Shown: piece by piece, positions 1 through 12,700 of the stretch
How positions within the stretch are numbered: the stretch's first letter is position 1
Layout of the letters: every line of letters starts with the position of its first letter
NCBI RefSeq assembly: GCF_023278565.1
Contig: NC_064676.1
Span: 2,852,001-2,916,000 of the forward strand
DNA from: Colletotrichum lupini
Taxonomy: Eukaryota; Ascomycota; Sordariomycetes; Glomerellales; Glomerellaceae
DNA length: 64,000 nucleotides
Direction: 5' to 3'
Program-made: the position numbers and the translations under genes
The notes under the pieces: model-generated
Databases searched by the model: none
Told to the model about the DNA's origin: nothing
Seen by the model: the letters and a program-made list of their open reading frames with translations, nothing else

Positions 1-454
1 ATGGATATCCGTGCAAACAAGATATGTATTTATATATCCTCTGCCTACTCGAGCGTCACCTAGGCTTCAAACTAATCAACCTATATAACTGAACCTACAC
101 CAACAACGAAAGACAAGTGAAGCGACCGTGGGTATATAATCCTGACCAGAATAACAAAGGAAAGAAAAAAAACATGAAACGCCCCTTTTGCCACTGCCGC
201 GAGGTACAATCTGCCCAAGTCTTCTAAGCGTCAAGCGAATGTCTGCCAGGCCTATAATCTTCTCCAAATCTCCGTCTTCATGTCCAGCATGTTAAAATGT
301 TTCTCTAAAGAATATGAGAAGAAATACGAGAAACAAGGGAAGAAGAAGCGAAGGAGCAAATATGCCGACATTACAAAAACTTCAATATCATCAAGAAAGA
401 CACACTCAACATCCCACCCCCACCCCCCTTCACTCCCCTTGAGACAAAAAGAAA
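1..454. other. 3' flank of the first gene, no gene seen
   Basis: This stretch lies downstream of the minus-strand membrane protein gene and probably holds its 3' untranslated region. Only short chance reading frames are present, with no splice pattern or recognisable motif. The part nearest the gene is rich in C and A on the plus strand, which corresponds to a G/T-rich transcript end. Confidence 0.5.
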
Positions 455-1774
455 TCATCGACCAGGCTGCGACGGCATCTGCGGCGTGTACGGCACATAC
501 GGCTTCCCCCTCCGCACGTCACCGAGCTCCGCCTCCTCCATCATATCCGTAAACGTCGTGTTCCTCTTCACCCCAGGCCGCCCGCCCACTGTTCGCGGGT
601 CCGCGAACACGCTGATGCTCTCGCTGCTCGGCTCGCGCTGGAGGTGTGATTGGTTGTTGCTGCTGTTGTTGTTGATGTACCCCGGCTTCGGCGGCGCGAG
701 CGGGTTCGGCACGTTGGGCGGCTGGAGGCGCCTGGACCCGGAGTTGGGACGCATACCCCTGATGGGAGCGACGGCTCCGGTGCCTGCTCCCCTCCCGGGC
801 GGCGTCCGCGGGGCGGAGTCGCTGCGCGCGAGCCCGATCGGGTGGTGCGCCAGCGTCGTCGCCGTCGAGGAGAGGCGGTTGTGGCCCTTGCTGGGGGTGG
901 TCCCCGCCGGCGATGTGACGAAGCCGGAGTCGCTTCGCGAGCGGGAGTGCGTCGTGGACGGGGTCTTTAGGATGAAGTCCGTCCGCACGGTGGCGTTGTC
1001 CGTGATGGGGATGGGCTCCGAGATGATGTTGCCAAAGGACGAGGTGGACGTCGACGGGCGAGGACCACCGCTGCCGCCGCGTTTCTTCTCGCTGAGTGGA
1101 GGCGGGCCGCGGCGACGGCGGCGGGCGCAGAAGAGGAGAAGAGCGACGCCGAGGCCTACGCCTACGAGGAGGCCACAGAGAGAGCCGATGACGATGGCGG
1201 TGGGGAAGGTGCCGTTCTTGTTGTCGCTGTCGCCGTTGTCGTTGTTATTGTTGTCACCCGCGGGCGTCGTGCTGGCGGCGATGGTCGTCGGGATCACGCT
1301 CGGAACGGTGGTGGCTGTCGACGTCGGCTTTGGAACCGGGGTGGAGGCTTCCTCCGGCGCCTTGGTCTGGTCCGAGTCTTTCGTGCACTGCGACAGGCTA
1401 TTGCAGCTGTATCCAAAGGGGCAGCAGCCGTCGCCGCAGGTTGCGAGTGTGCCGTTGAGGACGGTGGTCTTGATGGAGGCATCGGGGTGTGCCACGGGAT
1501 CTTGGAGGTTGATGTTACATGTGATGGGCGAGATTCTGTCGCAGCTCTCCCCTTCGGGACAGCAGAGGACGGTGGTGTTCCCGGCTAGAGTGATGCATTT
1601 CTTGCCCGTACCACAGCAAAAGTTTCCTGGGAGGCCGTTGCCGCAGGAGGTGAAGCCCGAGGCGGCGCAAGTGTTGTCTTGTCGCCCAAAGACGGAGGGG
1701 ATGGAGGCGGCATTAGCAGAGGCGATGAGGATGGAGAGCACCGCGACTCGTGTGCATTTTCGTAATCTCGACAT
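455..1774 (-). CDS. Cysteine-rich single-pass membrane protein
   Basis: One uninterrupted frame of 439 residues. An N-terminal hydrophobic signal peptide (about residues 7-22, ending near ANAAS) is followed by an ectodomain with 14 cysteines. These include three repeats of the pattern CCxxGxxC: CCGTGKKC, CCPEGESC and CCPFGYSC. A Thr/Pro/Ser-rich stalk with Asn-Asp repeats follows, then one membrane helix (AIVIGSLCGLLVGVGLGVAL) with a stop-transfer run CARRRRRG. The cytosolic tail is long, Ser/Pro-rich and probably disordered. The layout resembles fungal cell-surface sensors of the Mid2/Wsc type, but the ectodomain is not a WSC domain. A surface or wall-sensing role is inference. The long plus-strand frame opposite (486-1793) is a GC-rich shadow. 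I recognise the architecture but no named gene. Confidence 0.85.
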   Translation of the reverse strand: MSRLRKCTRVAVLSILIASANAASIPSVFGRQDNTCAASGFTSCGNGLPGNFCCGTGKKCITLAGNTTVLCCPEGESCDRISPITCNINLQDPVAHPDASIKTTVLNGTLATCGDGCCPFGYSCNSLSQCTKDSDQTKAPEEASTPVPKPTSTATTVPSVIPTTIAASTTPAGDNNNNDNGDSDNKNGTFPTAIVIGSLCGLLVGVGLGVALLLFCARRRRRGPPPLSEKKRGGSGGPRPSTSTSSFGNIISEPIPITDNATVRTDFILKTPSTTHSRSRSDSGFVTSPAGTTPSKGHNRLSSTATTLAHHPIGLARSDSAPRTPPGRGAGTGAVAPIRGMRPNSGSRRLQPPNVPNPLAPPKPGYINNNSSNNQSHLQREPSSESISVFADPRTVGGRPGVKRNTTFTDMMEEAELGDVRRGKPYVPYTPQMPSQPGR

Positions 1775-4312
1775 GTTCCGAGGTTGGGGGTAATGTATTG
1801 TGTTTATGATGGTGTAATAGTTGGGCCTCTTTCAGCCAGGACGTTGCTTGATGGTGTTGCAGGGCCGGCGGTGAAGTCTGAGCTTTTACCGCAGAGTCAG
1901 AGGCGCGTATCAACAGTTGTGTAAGTCGGGAGTCAGGTGGCGGCTTGTGTCAATGGTTCATGACCACGGAAGGAGAGTAACGAGGCCCCGAGACCCTTGC
2001 GGGGAGGAGAAACGGGACACAAAGGCGTAGAAGTAAGTCGTGGGTTGAAGAAGTTTCGAGTTGAAAGAGACAAGCAGGTACAATGGGATTGTCGCTATTC
2101 ACAGATGAAAGGGTGTAAGACAAGGAGTAGCTACTATGTTGTTCATCAGGTGGCAAGAGGCCTCACAAAAGGAACCCAAGAAGCAGTTTGATCGAGCAAA
2201 AGATGACTTCAGGAAGAAAGATGCAACAACGACGAGAATGAAAAGGTGAGCAAAGAGAAGAATCGGGCGATGACCCGAAGAATGAGATGACGATATCGCT
2301 CCCACCCGATACTGAGCCAAAAGTCATCCAAGCCCAATCTTTTTTGGTCTGGCTCGATATCGCGGCAGGGCGGCATGGGGGCCAGTTCTTCGGACCCCTA
2401 CGACTGCCACTCGGCGGAGGACTCCCGCAGCAAGAGTGTAAGAAAAGAAGAAAAAAGTAAAAGACTCTTTCAGGTTCGACTAACGAACTTGCTGCGCGGC
2501 TCCGAAACGAACGAGCTTGCGCCTGTGCCTAAAGAAACAATGCCACCCGATCGACCTCGCCTAAGTAGGCCGGCTGGTCGGTGGCCAACCAAGTAGCCCC
2601 CGAGTGGCATCGCGGCGACTCACGAGGGTCTACGAAGGGGGACTCCTGCTTTGCAGAGATTACCTTGGGCTCTGCAAGCGCGACTGGATCGCAGCGGGCG
2701 TGAAAAATTGGTGGAGCGATGGTGTTGCGAACTCTGGACGTCTACGGTGTCACCATGTCGACGCGGAAGACAATAGCCCCCGAGCTTTTCCCATCATGAG
2801 AGAGTATGATAGGGCATAAGCGGCCAAATTTCAGACCTCAGGGCCCCCTGCCCCCAAAAAGGCTTGAAAACCATTGGCGGATATCAATAATCAGCAAATG
2901 AGTAGCGGCGACAGCAGATAGATGGCAACATTGGGCGGCAGAGAGTCTCGCCGTGAGGCAGTGCTGGTCTGGGTAGTCGCTGGGCCGGCGACAACGAGAG
3001 GCTGTCGTTGGAGTATGTCTCCTTGGTAGTGGGGACTTTCTATTCCCCTTGGTGGTTGAAGGGTCCATGGTGAAGGAAGGGGTTGAAGGGTTGAAGGAGA
3101 ATGAGAGGTTGTGAGCGGTTGGCGAGTCGCCCAGTCAAAGAATAGAATTTCCTAAAGGAGTCATCCAAAGTGCCAGAATGTAGCCGCGCAGCCGAAACGC
3201 GCGCCTATGATTCGTTCCTGGCGATTGCGGCCCCGACTCTAGGGATGGCCCCTGCGTCAAAGGCGTCCGGGGTGGCGGACGCTGAAAAGTGGAGACAAAC
3301 GGGACCGCTGGGCCGCTCCATTGCTCTGTTAGCGTCCGTCGTTCCCTTTCAAGGCCCCATTCTCTTTTCAGCAAAGATCCAGGTACTTTCGTACTCTTTT
3401 GGGGCGTCCGCCTTTAACCGCTTTATCCCATCCATGACACTGTTCAGTATCTTAGGTGCTAAGCAACTAGGGTAACCAACACGAAGGAAGGCTCGTGGTG
3501 CTTAGGGATTGAGACTCAACCCTTGACCTCACTAAAGGAGAACAAGGGTTCAAGACATGGTACCTTAGGTTATGGACATTGACCGAGGAAATTCAGCCTC
3601 CAAATCACAACGACAACCTTTAATGGCCCGCCACTGGGGCCGTCCAAGCCACACGTGACGTACGCCATCCGTTCCAGCCACTGCAGCCACTGAAGCCACC
3701 GAAGCCGCTATTCCCGTACCTTGGTTCTACCTCATAGGCTTATACGCCCGCCGCTCTGCTGGCCATGCATCGGCTCCCTCACGTTCCCTCAGAAGATGGG
3801 TCACAGGATCGCCTCGCGAAAGCCTCACCTTTTGACCGATCGGCAGCCGGCAGACGACGAACCTCCAGTCAAGAGCCGTGCCTCCCATCTCGCAATGGAG
3901 GAAACCGGGGACCATCACCACGTCCACGGGCCAAAATCGGCCTTGGCCTACACTGTCCGTACAGCACCAGGCAGCATCACCATCGTCGTTGTCCTTCTCG
4001 CTTCAGCTCACCAAGGGGGGAGGGGTGTATCTGGGCACACTTTGATCTTCTCAACTTCCATACATGATACCATCGTCAGAACCCCCGTCAACCTTCGCCG
4101 TCGCCGTCGGTGAGCATGTAAGTCGTGTCGGCCACAAATCCCAGGGTTCGCCAAAAAAAGCCCATGAAGATCCACCGCAACGGCGGTCCCCATCTCGACC
4201 CGATGCCCCCTCATCCACTCCCAATCAAATGATCTACGAGCAGCAAAAATGCCTTGCCATGATTGCCATGTTTCTGCCCATTCGCCAACCTCGCACTTGT
4301 ACGGATGCACCA

Positions 4313-4327
4313 CCCCCCCCCCCCCCC
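4313..4327. repeat. C15 homopolymer tract
   Basis: Fifteen consecutive C residues lie in non-coding DNA. Such a run is prone to length error in sequencing and to slippage. Confidence 0.9.
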
Positions 4328-6587
4328 ATCCACGTGACGATACAGGATTCGCTCAGAACCTCTCTCGAAGAATTCCACGCACGTCCGATCCCGTGGTCTC
4401 ATCCGCTGCAGGGCCCCCGGCAAATGAAAAGACAGAGAAATAGAGAGGAATGAGGGAACGACTTTTCCAAGCTTCAAGGTTTTAAGCCCCATGCAAGGGA
4501 GAAAGGGCAAATCGCAAACCACGAGCACCGTCGTCACGTGGATACTTGATTGAATTTCCCTGTTTTCGTACTACGCTAATTAATACTGGTACCGATCTTG
4601 TGCACCCCTCCCCTCCCCTCCCCCAAAGACGATATCGGCGCCGAGAATTAACCAACCCCCAAGGGGACCACTCCATTTTCGCCAATTCACAGTGATTCAC
4701 AACACATATACGGAAATATGTGTGCGTACACCGTATCTCGAGCGTGTTCAGTGACTCAACAACGGCGGTGAACGGTCCCCCGAAATCGTGGGGAACGGGT
4801 ACGGGTTCGGGCTATGCAAGTGGTTGGCGCTTAAGCTTGGGTGAATCTCGCTTTCCGTCATCTGAGACCTATCTCTCTTCCCTGTCTCTTTTTTTTCTTT
4901 CCTTGCTTAGATGTAAGTCCCCGCACAAACCCAAAAACTCCCCCTCTCCCTGTCGTCAACACCTTAGATGGATGACAGAGGGGTGTGTAATCTGAACAAT
5001 TGAGACTCGGATATCAAAGCCCGTATGAATAGGATCTCGAGACCACAGTTAACTCGATACTGTGGTCCTCAAAACACCCCAGCTGTATTGTTGTACAGAC
5101 GCACACCCACCACCATTGCACAGTAAGGTAGCGAACATGAATACACACAAAGGAATGATGCCATGGACCTCCAGATGACTTGACTTTATTCTATCCCACA
5201 ACGATGGGTTTCTTGCAGAACCAGCAAAACTCGGTATCCACATTCCCAATACCCCAGGCCCCATAGTCTCCAATCAACCCTTCTTTCAATACTCATCATA
5301 TCGTCAGCACTCTGAACAAACGACCCTGTTCACCACTGGCGTCGGACCTCCAATCCATGAAACATTGCACACTCAACCATCTCGGATCTTTCTCTTACCT
5401 CACCCCTCCCTCCCTCCTCTTTCGTGATCACCCTGAACCTAAGTACCTCGGTGTCGGGGAGGGAAAAAACGGGATTACCCAATTCGTGATCCCGGCCAAA
5501 GACAAGCCACACAGACCGAGGATGGACGTCAGGTGAGCTCACCTTGAACCGCACACCTCGCAGGGCACTCCCCAGCTAAGGTACCTGGTAAAACACCCCG
5601 CCGCACACCGGGCCAAAGCTCACCGAGCCAAGCCGACCTTCACCGCTACCTTACCGGCAAACCATCTCTTCACCTCCACAACACCGACACCACCAGACCT
5701 CAAAGGGACATGGATACACAAACCCAGGGTACCACCAGCTCGCGCGACCTCTTTACCCCTCCAAACCTCCCACCATACCTCTACCCCCTTCCCCCATCTC
5801 ATAACCACCGGACCCCCTCCGGCATCGCAAGAACAACCTCCATTGACGAAGAAGAGAAAGGACCGAGAAAAAGATGGCGCTACCGCGTCGGTACACTCAA
5901 GCGAGGTAAGGTGTACTATAGTGCGTGTGAACAGTAATATAGCCCACCATGAGAAGAACAAGCTCTCTATCCATTTCATTGGGAAAATTCTTCGGACCTG
6001 CGCTACCTCATGACCACCCACAGAGCCAACTACCTACCCACGCCATGTCCATCGCATCCAAACAATCCGCATCCTCCCGCGACATGCTTCAATTGGCTTC
6101 CGAACAAGACACTGTACTGTAAGGTGCCTTGGGTACCTCACCTTGAGCAAACACACGTTACAGTGACCCTTTGTACCACCCTCGATCGGCAGCTTGCATC
6201 TTCACCTCCCACCGTTCCCCTCCTCTACTCCCGAGTTGCCAAAGGAAAAACGTCCCATCGCTGTTCTCTTTCTCCTTGTCTCTCATGTTCAATTCGTCCA
6301 GTAATCGATTCCTCTCGTCCGTCACTCCCGTCTCACGCACCCTCCCCTCCATCGTCCCATTTGCGCGTAAGCTTCGGCCCAAGTGCTTCCAAGGGGGGAA
6401 GGTGGTGGTGTTCGCCACACCCGTGCAAGTACGCAGTAAGCCGGAGAACTTTCCTACCTTAACTTACTGTGTACTCTTTCAAGATTCGACCCCCCACCCT
6501 GGCATAGACCGGCCCAGACAAATCTCGGACTCGGCCGGTGGGCACCACTGGTGAGGGAATTCTTCACAGCTTTCAAAGCCCAGTAAA

Positions 6588-6597
6588 GGGGGGGGGG
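6588..6597. repeat. G10 homopolymer tract
   Basis: Ten consecutive G residues in the non-coding region downstream of the transcription factor gene. Confidence 0.9.
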
Positions 6598-7427
6598 AAA
6601 GGCATGATTCGAAAGTAGTGCTTTTGAAATTGTTGGGTATAATGTTTTGGTATTACATGATTCATATAATCCTGCTCGATTCTGCCAACTGCTCCGTAGA
6701 GAGCCGAAAGGCTACCGAATGAGTACCATGTGAAGAAGTCAACTGGGAAGCTAGCCCATCGCAGCTCCCAGAGCCCTTCTCTTTGATCCATCCGATCCAG
6801 TCCAGATGCACCGAACTGCTAGTCCCAAAGTCCCAAACATAAACTCCGATGAAGCCCGTTTCCCGTGCTCATGCTATGGTATACCCAAGAGAAAAAAGAA
6901 AAACCAAGATATCAGACGAAAGTGTGTTCCGTCTGAGTAAATGAAGAATAGTCGTTCGTCGCATCTCATGTTTCCATTGCATGTTCCAGGGCCTCACCCA
7001 GGCAGTTCCTTTCCCATCATCCCTCGTCATCATCCATCATCCTGGCAGCCAGGCCCAGCTGCCCCGTGCACCCTCACCCGTGAAAGTGTCCAGTCAGAAG
7101 AAAAGGTAAAAAAGTGTGATCCAAGTGTCTTCGCTCTCATCGTTCATGTCCGCTCCGTGTGCCTTGCGGCGTGTCCTTCTAGTAAACTCAAAGCAACCTT
7201 CGATTAGGTTGGTGTAAATGTAGAAAAATGTGGTATCAAAATGGGGAAGATCAGAAGAGAAGATTCTAAAGTGTCCAGCAGTGCAAGACAGGCTGCCAAG
7301 CAGCCCTGGTTGCGCGAAAGGGAATAAGCGATTGCCTGAATCACCTTTGCGGAGGCGGTATACATACCATGCAGATGGAAGGCGAGCCTTCTGCACACAT
7401 TTATACAACCCGGAACCAGCCAGGATG

Positions 7428-9712
7428 CTAGATGAGCAAGAAGTCCCAGCCCTTCATCTGCATGACATCCCTCCAGTGGATGTATGCTACCGCCTCAGCT
7501 CCTTGCGTGGAACCAGGGCTGCCGGCGCAGCTGTCACTGCTCTTGATGTTGCCTGTCTGCATCCAGACTTCATTGAGGAGCGAGGCGACGCGGCCGAAGG
7601 AGCCGCAGTCAGACACATCGCCAAGCTGGGCAACGCGGTCCTCAAAGAGAGCGCGGAAAGAGCTGCCAGGCAAGCTGACAGAGCCGCCCACGAGGTAGAC
7701 CCAGACGAGACTGCGGTCAAAGCCTCCAGATCCCGAGGGGATAAGCTGGAGAACGTTGGCAAGCTTCTCAACCAAGCCGACACAGGAAGCCTGCGCGGGA
7801 TTGAAGCCGGGTACCAAGCTGCAAAGGTAGATGCGAGCGGCAAGGCGGAACGCGGCTGTCATGTTCTTGGAAAGCTGCTTAGGGGAAAGGCTTCCGTTGT
7901 TATTGTAAGGCATCTTGGGACCAGGCTCGCCAATCTCGGTGAGGTTGATCTGGTCGCCAAGAGCGTGGACGTGCTGGCAAAGAGTAATGTCGTCCATGCC
8001 GCTTCCCTTGAGAGCCTCGAGGCAGGCGATCTCAGAAATGAGGTACATGACACGGTCATCGCATCCCATGAGCTCGCGAAGACCCAGGCTGGGGTTGTTT
8101 GACAGGTGCTTCTCTCGGTAGGTGTGGGCAAAGGTAGGAGCTTGTCCCTGCATGGTGGCGCCAAGAATGTCAATCCAAGAGGTCAAAGTCATGTTGAAGG
8201 GAGTTTGGGTTATCTGCTCATGGGGATCCGAAACCAGGCGGGGTAGGTCAAGCTTCTGGACCAAGCTGATGGCAGCTTGGAAGTGCTGGTGCCAGGGGAT
8301 GTCGGGCAGTGCGTCGTCGAAGCGACCGACGACACACTGGAAGAAGATGAGACCCAAAGCAGCCTCGAGAATCTCCTGATGGTTCTCGTCCTTGTTCAAA
8401 GCGTCGCAAAGAGACGAGATGGTGGCGTACCGATGGCGCATGATGTCCTGATCAATCTCCTCTCCGGGAACGTTCATGGTCGCCTTGTAGTGCTGGGCGG
8501 CGATGCTAAGACAGCAGTGCAGGTAACCCTTGTTGCTCTGCAGAGCCGGCAAGATCAGATCGGAACCGACTGAGCCATGTTGGTTGGAGTCGAGGATGGG
8601 AAAGATGGTGGGCAGGACGAATTGGATAAAGTGGTCCAGCAGGCGCTGATCGTTCTCGTCAAGCTCAACTGCGACCTGGCGGTTGGACATGGCCGGGCCA
8701 TGAGAGAAGTCGAAGAAGTTGACGTTGAGGGCCTCCTCGCTAAGGGACTCCTTGCGCTCAGAGTAGATCTGCTCGGTCCACTCGCCGTCGAGGGGCACGG
8801 AGGAAGGCAGGATGGTTCCCGGGGGTGGGGGAGTGTGGTAGGTGCTGAAAGTGGAAATGGTCGACTCCCTTAGAGTGGGCACATCGTTCATGTAGACCTG
8901 GCGCTCAGTCTTGACATCAATCTCGTAAGGCGAGGGGAAGCCACTGAACATGAAGTCGGGGTGCATCTGGGGGTTGTAGGCAGCATAATCGGCACCGACA
9001 GTTGGCGGGCTGTTGAAGTTGAAAGCCTGGGAGAAGTGCGAGTCAATGGAGGCGGAGCGAGTGCGGTCCAGAGGGTCGGAAAAGGTGGCAGAGGTGGGCA
9101 AAGAGTGCGACAGGCCTGGAGGAGAGCCGACGGAAGTCTGGATCGTGTGCGACGCCTTCTCTGAGAGCTTCTTGCGCTTGATAATCATCTTGATGTCGTC
9201 CTTGTGCTTGCGGCGGGCATCGTTGTTGCTCCACCACATTGGGCGCTTGTATTCGCATGTCAAACCAAGATGTTTGCAAGCGGAGCACATTGGCGAGCCC
9301 TCGTCGCACTTCTTGCGGCGCAGTCTGCAGGTGTAGCATCCTGTAGAAAATTCGATTAGTCTCAAGTGCCTAGATGAGGTTTGACCATCGTGGAGGACAC
9401 AATTTGAGGTAAGTAAGGGAGAGTCGCTCCCGTGTAAGTGGGATTTGGATGTGGGTGTAAGTCAAGCATGGCTAATACCATGCCAAATGGAATGGGATTT
9501 GGGGAAAAGAAGGGGGGGATTCTTGGGATGAACGTACCTGTCCTTGAACGGCGGTGCATTTGTGACTTTGCCTTGGAGCTGGCATTGTTGCTGTTGGTGG
9601 TGTTGGCTTTGCAGGCCGACTTGGCCTTCGCAGAAGATGCGACGGCCATGTTGACTGCAGCTGTTGATCTCATGAAGTCCTCTCGAATGTGGTTGGGGGG
9701 TAGAGATGCCAT
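7428..9712 (-). CDS. pro1: PRO1/RosA/NosA-like Zn2Cys6 transcription factor
   Basis: Two exons (9712-9538 and 9340-7428) give 695 residues. The 196-bp intron (donor GTACGT, acceptor CTACAG) falls just before the first zinc cysteine, and joining it restores the motif RSRTGCYTCRLRRKKC. The binuclear cluster is C60-x2-C63-x6-C70-x6-C77-x2-C80-x6-C87, followed by a basic stretch (YKRPMWWSNN, then IIKRKKLSEK) as I recall it in the PRO1 family. The rest fits a fungal-specific transcription factor domain (Fungal_trans_2 type). In Sordaria (PRO1) and Neurospora (ADV-1), relatives are needed for fruiting-body development and cell fusion; the Aspergillus relatives RosA and NosA control sexual development. 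Exact orthology is inferred from remembered motifs. Alternative downstream start codons exist at residues 14 and 22. An unusually long gene-free region lies upstream, which fits a heavily regulated promoter. Confidence 0.9.
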
Positions 9713-12700
9713 TTGTACCCTTCTTCTGTTCGCGATGGAGGTACCTGCGTGTGAATGACAAGCCGAGCAGCGAAGACAGAGCTAGAGCTGGCTGGCTGGG
9801 GCGGAGGAGAGAGAGAGGAGGGAGGGAGGGGTGTGGTGAAGGGTGTGTGAATGTGTGGTGGACCGGGGGTGATCAGGGACCAGGGTCGATAAGTGGAGGG
9901 GCGTGGCAGGAACCGTTACACTGTGTAGAGACGGAAGCGACCGACACTGTGCTCTGGACCGGGGAAAGAACGACCAGGGGTCCTGGGGGGGTGTGAGAGT
10001 GCGAGTGCGCGCGTTGTGGCCTTCTCCTCTTTTCTTCTGATTTGTGTGTGCTGTGTGTGTTTGTGTGCTGGGTGAAGCAGTCTTCGTTCCTCTGTGCTCT
10101 CTCGCTTCTCTTTCTTTCCTGGTAGCCAAGAGTGAAAAAAAAGGCGGGGACAACCTGGGATCGATGTTGGAGAGGGGGGGAGAACTCGACGAGGGGGACT
10201 CGATGGTCAGGAATCGTCTGTTCGCTCGCCCGCTGTCAACGCAATTTGAGATGGGAGACCGGGTTGTTTGTCGAATGGTTTGTCGAGTTTCCAGAAACCC
10301 GAGGTTCCAAATCGTATCAGATTATTGAATTATTTCTTTCTTCCTTGTCGTTCAAAATGCAACAGCAAATTTGATCTCGTTTCGTGAACTGTAAGCAATG
10401 GGCGCACTGCAAATTGTAAAATTGCAAATATGTCGAGAGTGATCAACTGTGGGTTTTCTGGTTTCGGTGGTGTCGAATGAGTGACTGGTCGTTTAGCAAG
10501 TCCGGCTTGCCTTGAACTGGATTATCGGGTGGTATTCGAGTGGTTGGGGGTTTCCGAAGATTGTGGACGGAGGGTATCAAAAAACAATTGTATGAATGAG
10601 AGAGAAAAAACCTTGAACAAACACTTGGATCACTTTTCCTTCTTCTTCTTCTGCTTGACTTCTACAGATCAACAACGAGAGGAGGCCAGAATCCGACTGT
10701 TCGTGATGGATGGTCCAAAGTCTTATATTGTGGCCGCCTTCATCATGACCGTCCTCTTGTTGCGCCAACCAACGGGCCTTTGAGTGGTCTGCCTGGTGTT
10801 CACTACGTAGCCAACATCAATATTGTTCTAAATTTGGATACACCTATGTATGTGTGTCTCCATCGTCCCCCCGAGCCGTGAGTGTGTGTGTGTCTGCTCT
10901 GCATTCCAGACTAACGTAGGCTAGGGCACAAGGCAGGCCGGCTGGCCGCCTTCACATCGAGTGCGTGAGACTTTGACCTGCGCTTACAGGCTCCAATGAG
11001 AATGGGCCGCCAAAGGCGGTCGCACTCACTGTTGGACCCCACCTGAGAATAGAATAGGAATGGACACTTCCGCGTCGAGAGGGGGGGCAGCTTCGAGATG
11101 GACGACATGGGTGCGAGCAGCTGTCGAGCGAGTGAACGGGCAACGCATGCATATCGTGGCTTGCCATGGCTGGCTCTGGATGGCAGGCCATGGGGACCAA
11201 GGTGCCAAGCACACCTTCGACCACCTGGTCACCACGCTACGCAGAGACATGCAGAACCACATGGGGCCCGCCTCCTGTTTGCCCAACCCGACTTGCCAAC
11301 CTGCTATCGAGTTGTGCTCCATCCGGCCATATGCCTCTCCGGCTGTCCGCCGTCGATACCGCGTCCACTCTGTCGTCCCGGGCCCTGACCGGTGCAGATG
11401 CTGATCTTCAATATCGACTGGAAGGGGAAACTTGATGCTGCGAGTAGCAGTTCGCCCGGATGCGAGTTCACCCCGCGGGAGTCCGTTGCGCAGCCGGAGC
11501 TGCAGAAACACATAATAGTATCCGTATGGATTATCTGTATGGTCTTGATCTATCTTGTATACGTTGCACCGGCTCCGACATCAAGTACTATCGATAGATG
11601 GTCCCCCTCGGCCGCCAAGCAGGCCGTCGATGGCACGATTTGAGGAGAGGATTTCGGGGGCCGACGGATGACCAAGCAATGAGCAGAGCTACAGTTAGCC
11701 AGGCTCCCCCTTGCAAATGACATTTGGTCGTGGATCATTTCTCCCACTAACAAGCTCTGTCCTAGGATCGCACGTACTTGCATGAAGCTGGCCAACCACC
11801 AACACAGTTCGCTGAGCTTGTGGGACCCATCATCGAAATACTACCGTAGGTATTCGTAGAGCCAGAAGCGAAAGCCGGGCAAGAACCTACGGGTTTGCAT
11901 GGGTATGGGGCCCTGTCAGCCTTTTTTGGTGAGGTTAGCCCTGTGTCTGACAAACGCGGTGGATTCATCCGATCATCCCATGTGAGGAGCCTCGCTTCAT
12001 GGTTGCATGATGGATGTCCATGAGCGGAACATGACTAGTCAACCGCTGGAGCCCCCGTTGAATGGCATCAAATATGGCAATCAGCCTGATCGTTTTCTGG
12101 GAATGATCTTCATTGCTGTTGGTTCTCCAAAGACCCATGCTGGGTGAAAGTTCAAGCCCCGTCGAATTAGGTCCCGTAGTGTTTGCTACTTTGGCAACAG
12201 GTTGCCGACTCTGGCGAGAGCGATGTTGGATCTCATCTTGCCTCGTGTTCTTCTTTGAGACTTGGACTCGGCCGAACAAGACAGGGCCTTCTAAAGAGCA
12301 TCCACAAATGAGAAGGCCGAGAAAGGCGGTCAGCTCCCGGATTGGATGGTCCATACGGCCACTCAATGTCGGTCGAATGTGGCTGCCGGAGTTGATACGG
12401 TGGAACTAGGACTTTCTGTCGTGCATGGCGAGAAGTTCAGGGGTGCTTTGCTGTATCCTGTAGCCTGTCAGCAGGTGGGTTTGTGCTTGGTGTAATTGGA
12501 TTATCCGTAGATAATCAAGAGAGTGAAAATACCTCGGATCGTGGGGAGGATAGGCGAGTGAGGCGAGTATCCATCTCCAAAGATGAGCGAGTGGGTTTTG
12601 ATGGAGAGTGGAAGATGTCGAGGCCGGTACTTGGCCATCGATACCCAACTACAGCCGAAAGTGGTGGCAGGTGCAGCAAGCAAGGGGGTATCATGGCACC

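Larger units (their letters stand above)
1794..7427. other. 5.6-kb intergenic region without a supported gene
   Basis: The left end is the upstream region of the membrane protein gene and the right end is downstream of the transcription factor gene. Many short frames are open by chance on both strands because of the GC content, but none has a family motif or a coherent exon chain. Homopolymer tracts (C15 and G10), CT-rich stretches and scattered GGTACC/AAGGTAC words are present, for example near 3560, 5575 and 6125. Base composition does not show the strong AT bias expected of heavily RIP-mutated repeats. Confidence 0.5.

Noticed and set aside
486..1793. Plus-strand frame of 435 residues
   Set aside because: It lies opposite the membrane protein gene, and its translation is Arg/Gly/Val-rich without motifs. 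It is an antisense shadow of a GC-rich gene.
7230..8102. Plus-strand frame of 290 residues opposite the transcription factor
   Set aside because: The start lies downstream of the factor, most of the frame mirrors its codons, and no domain is seen.
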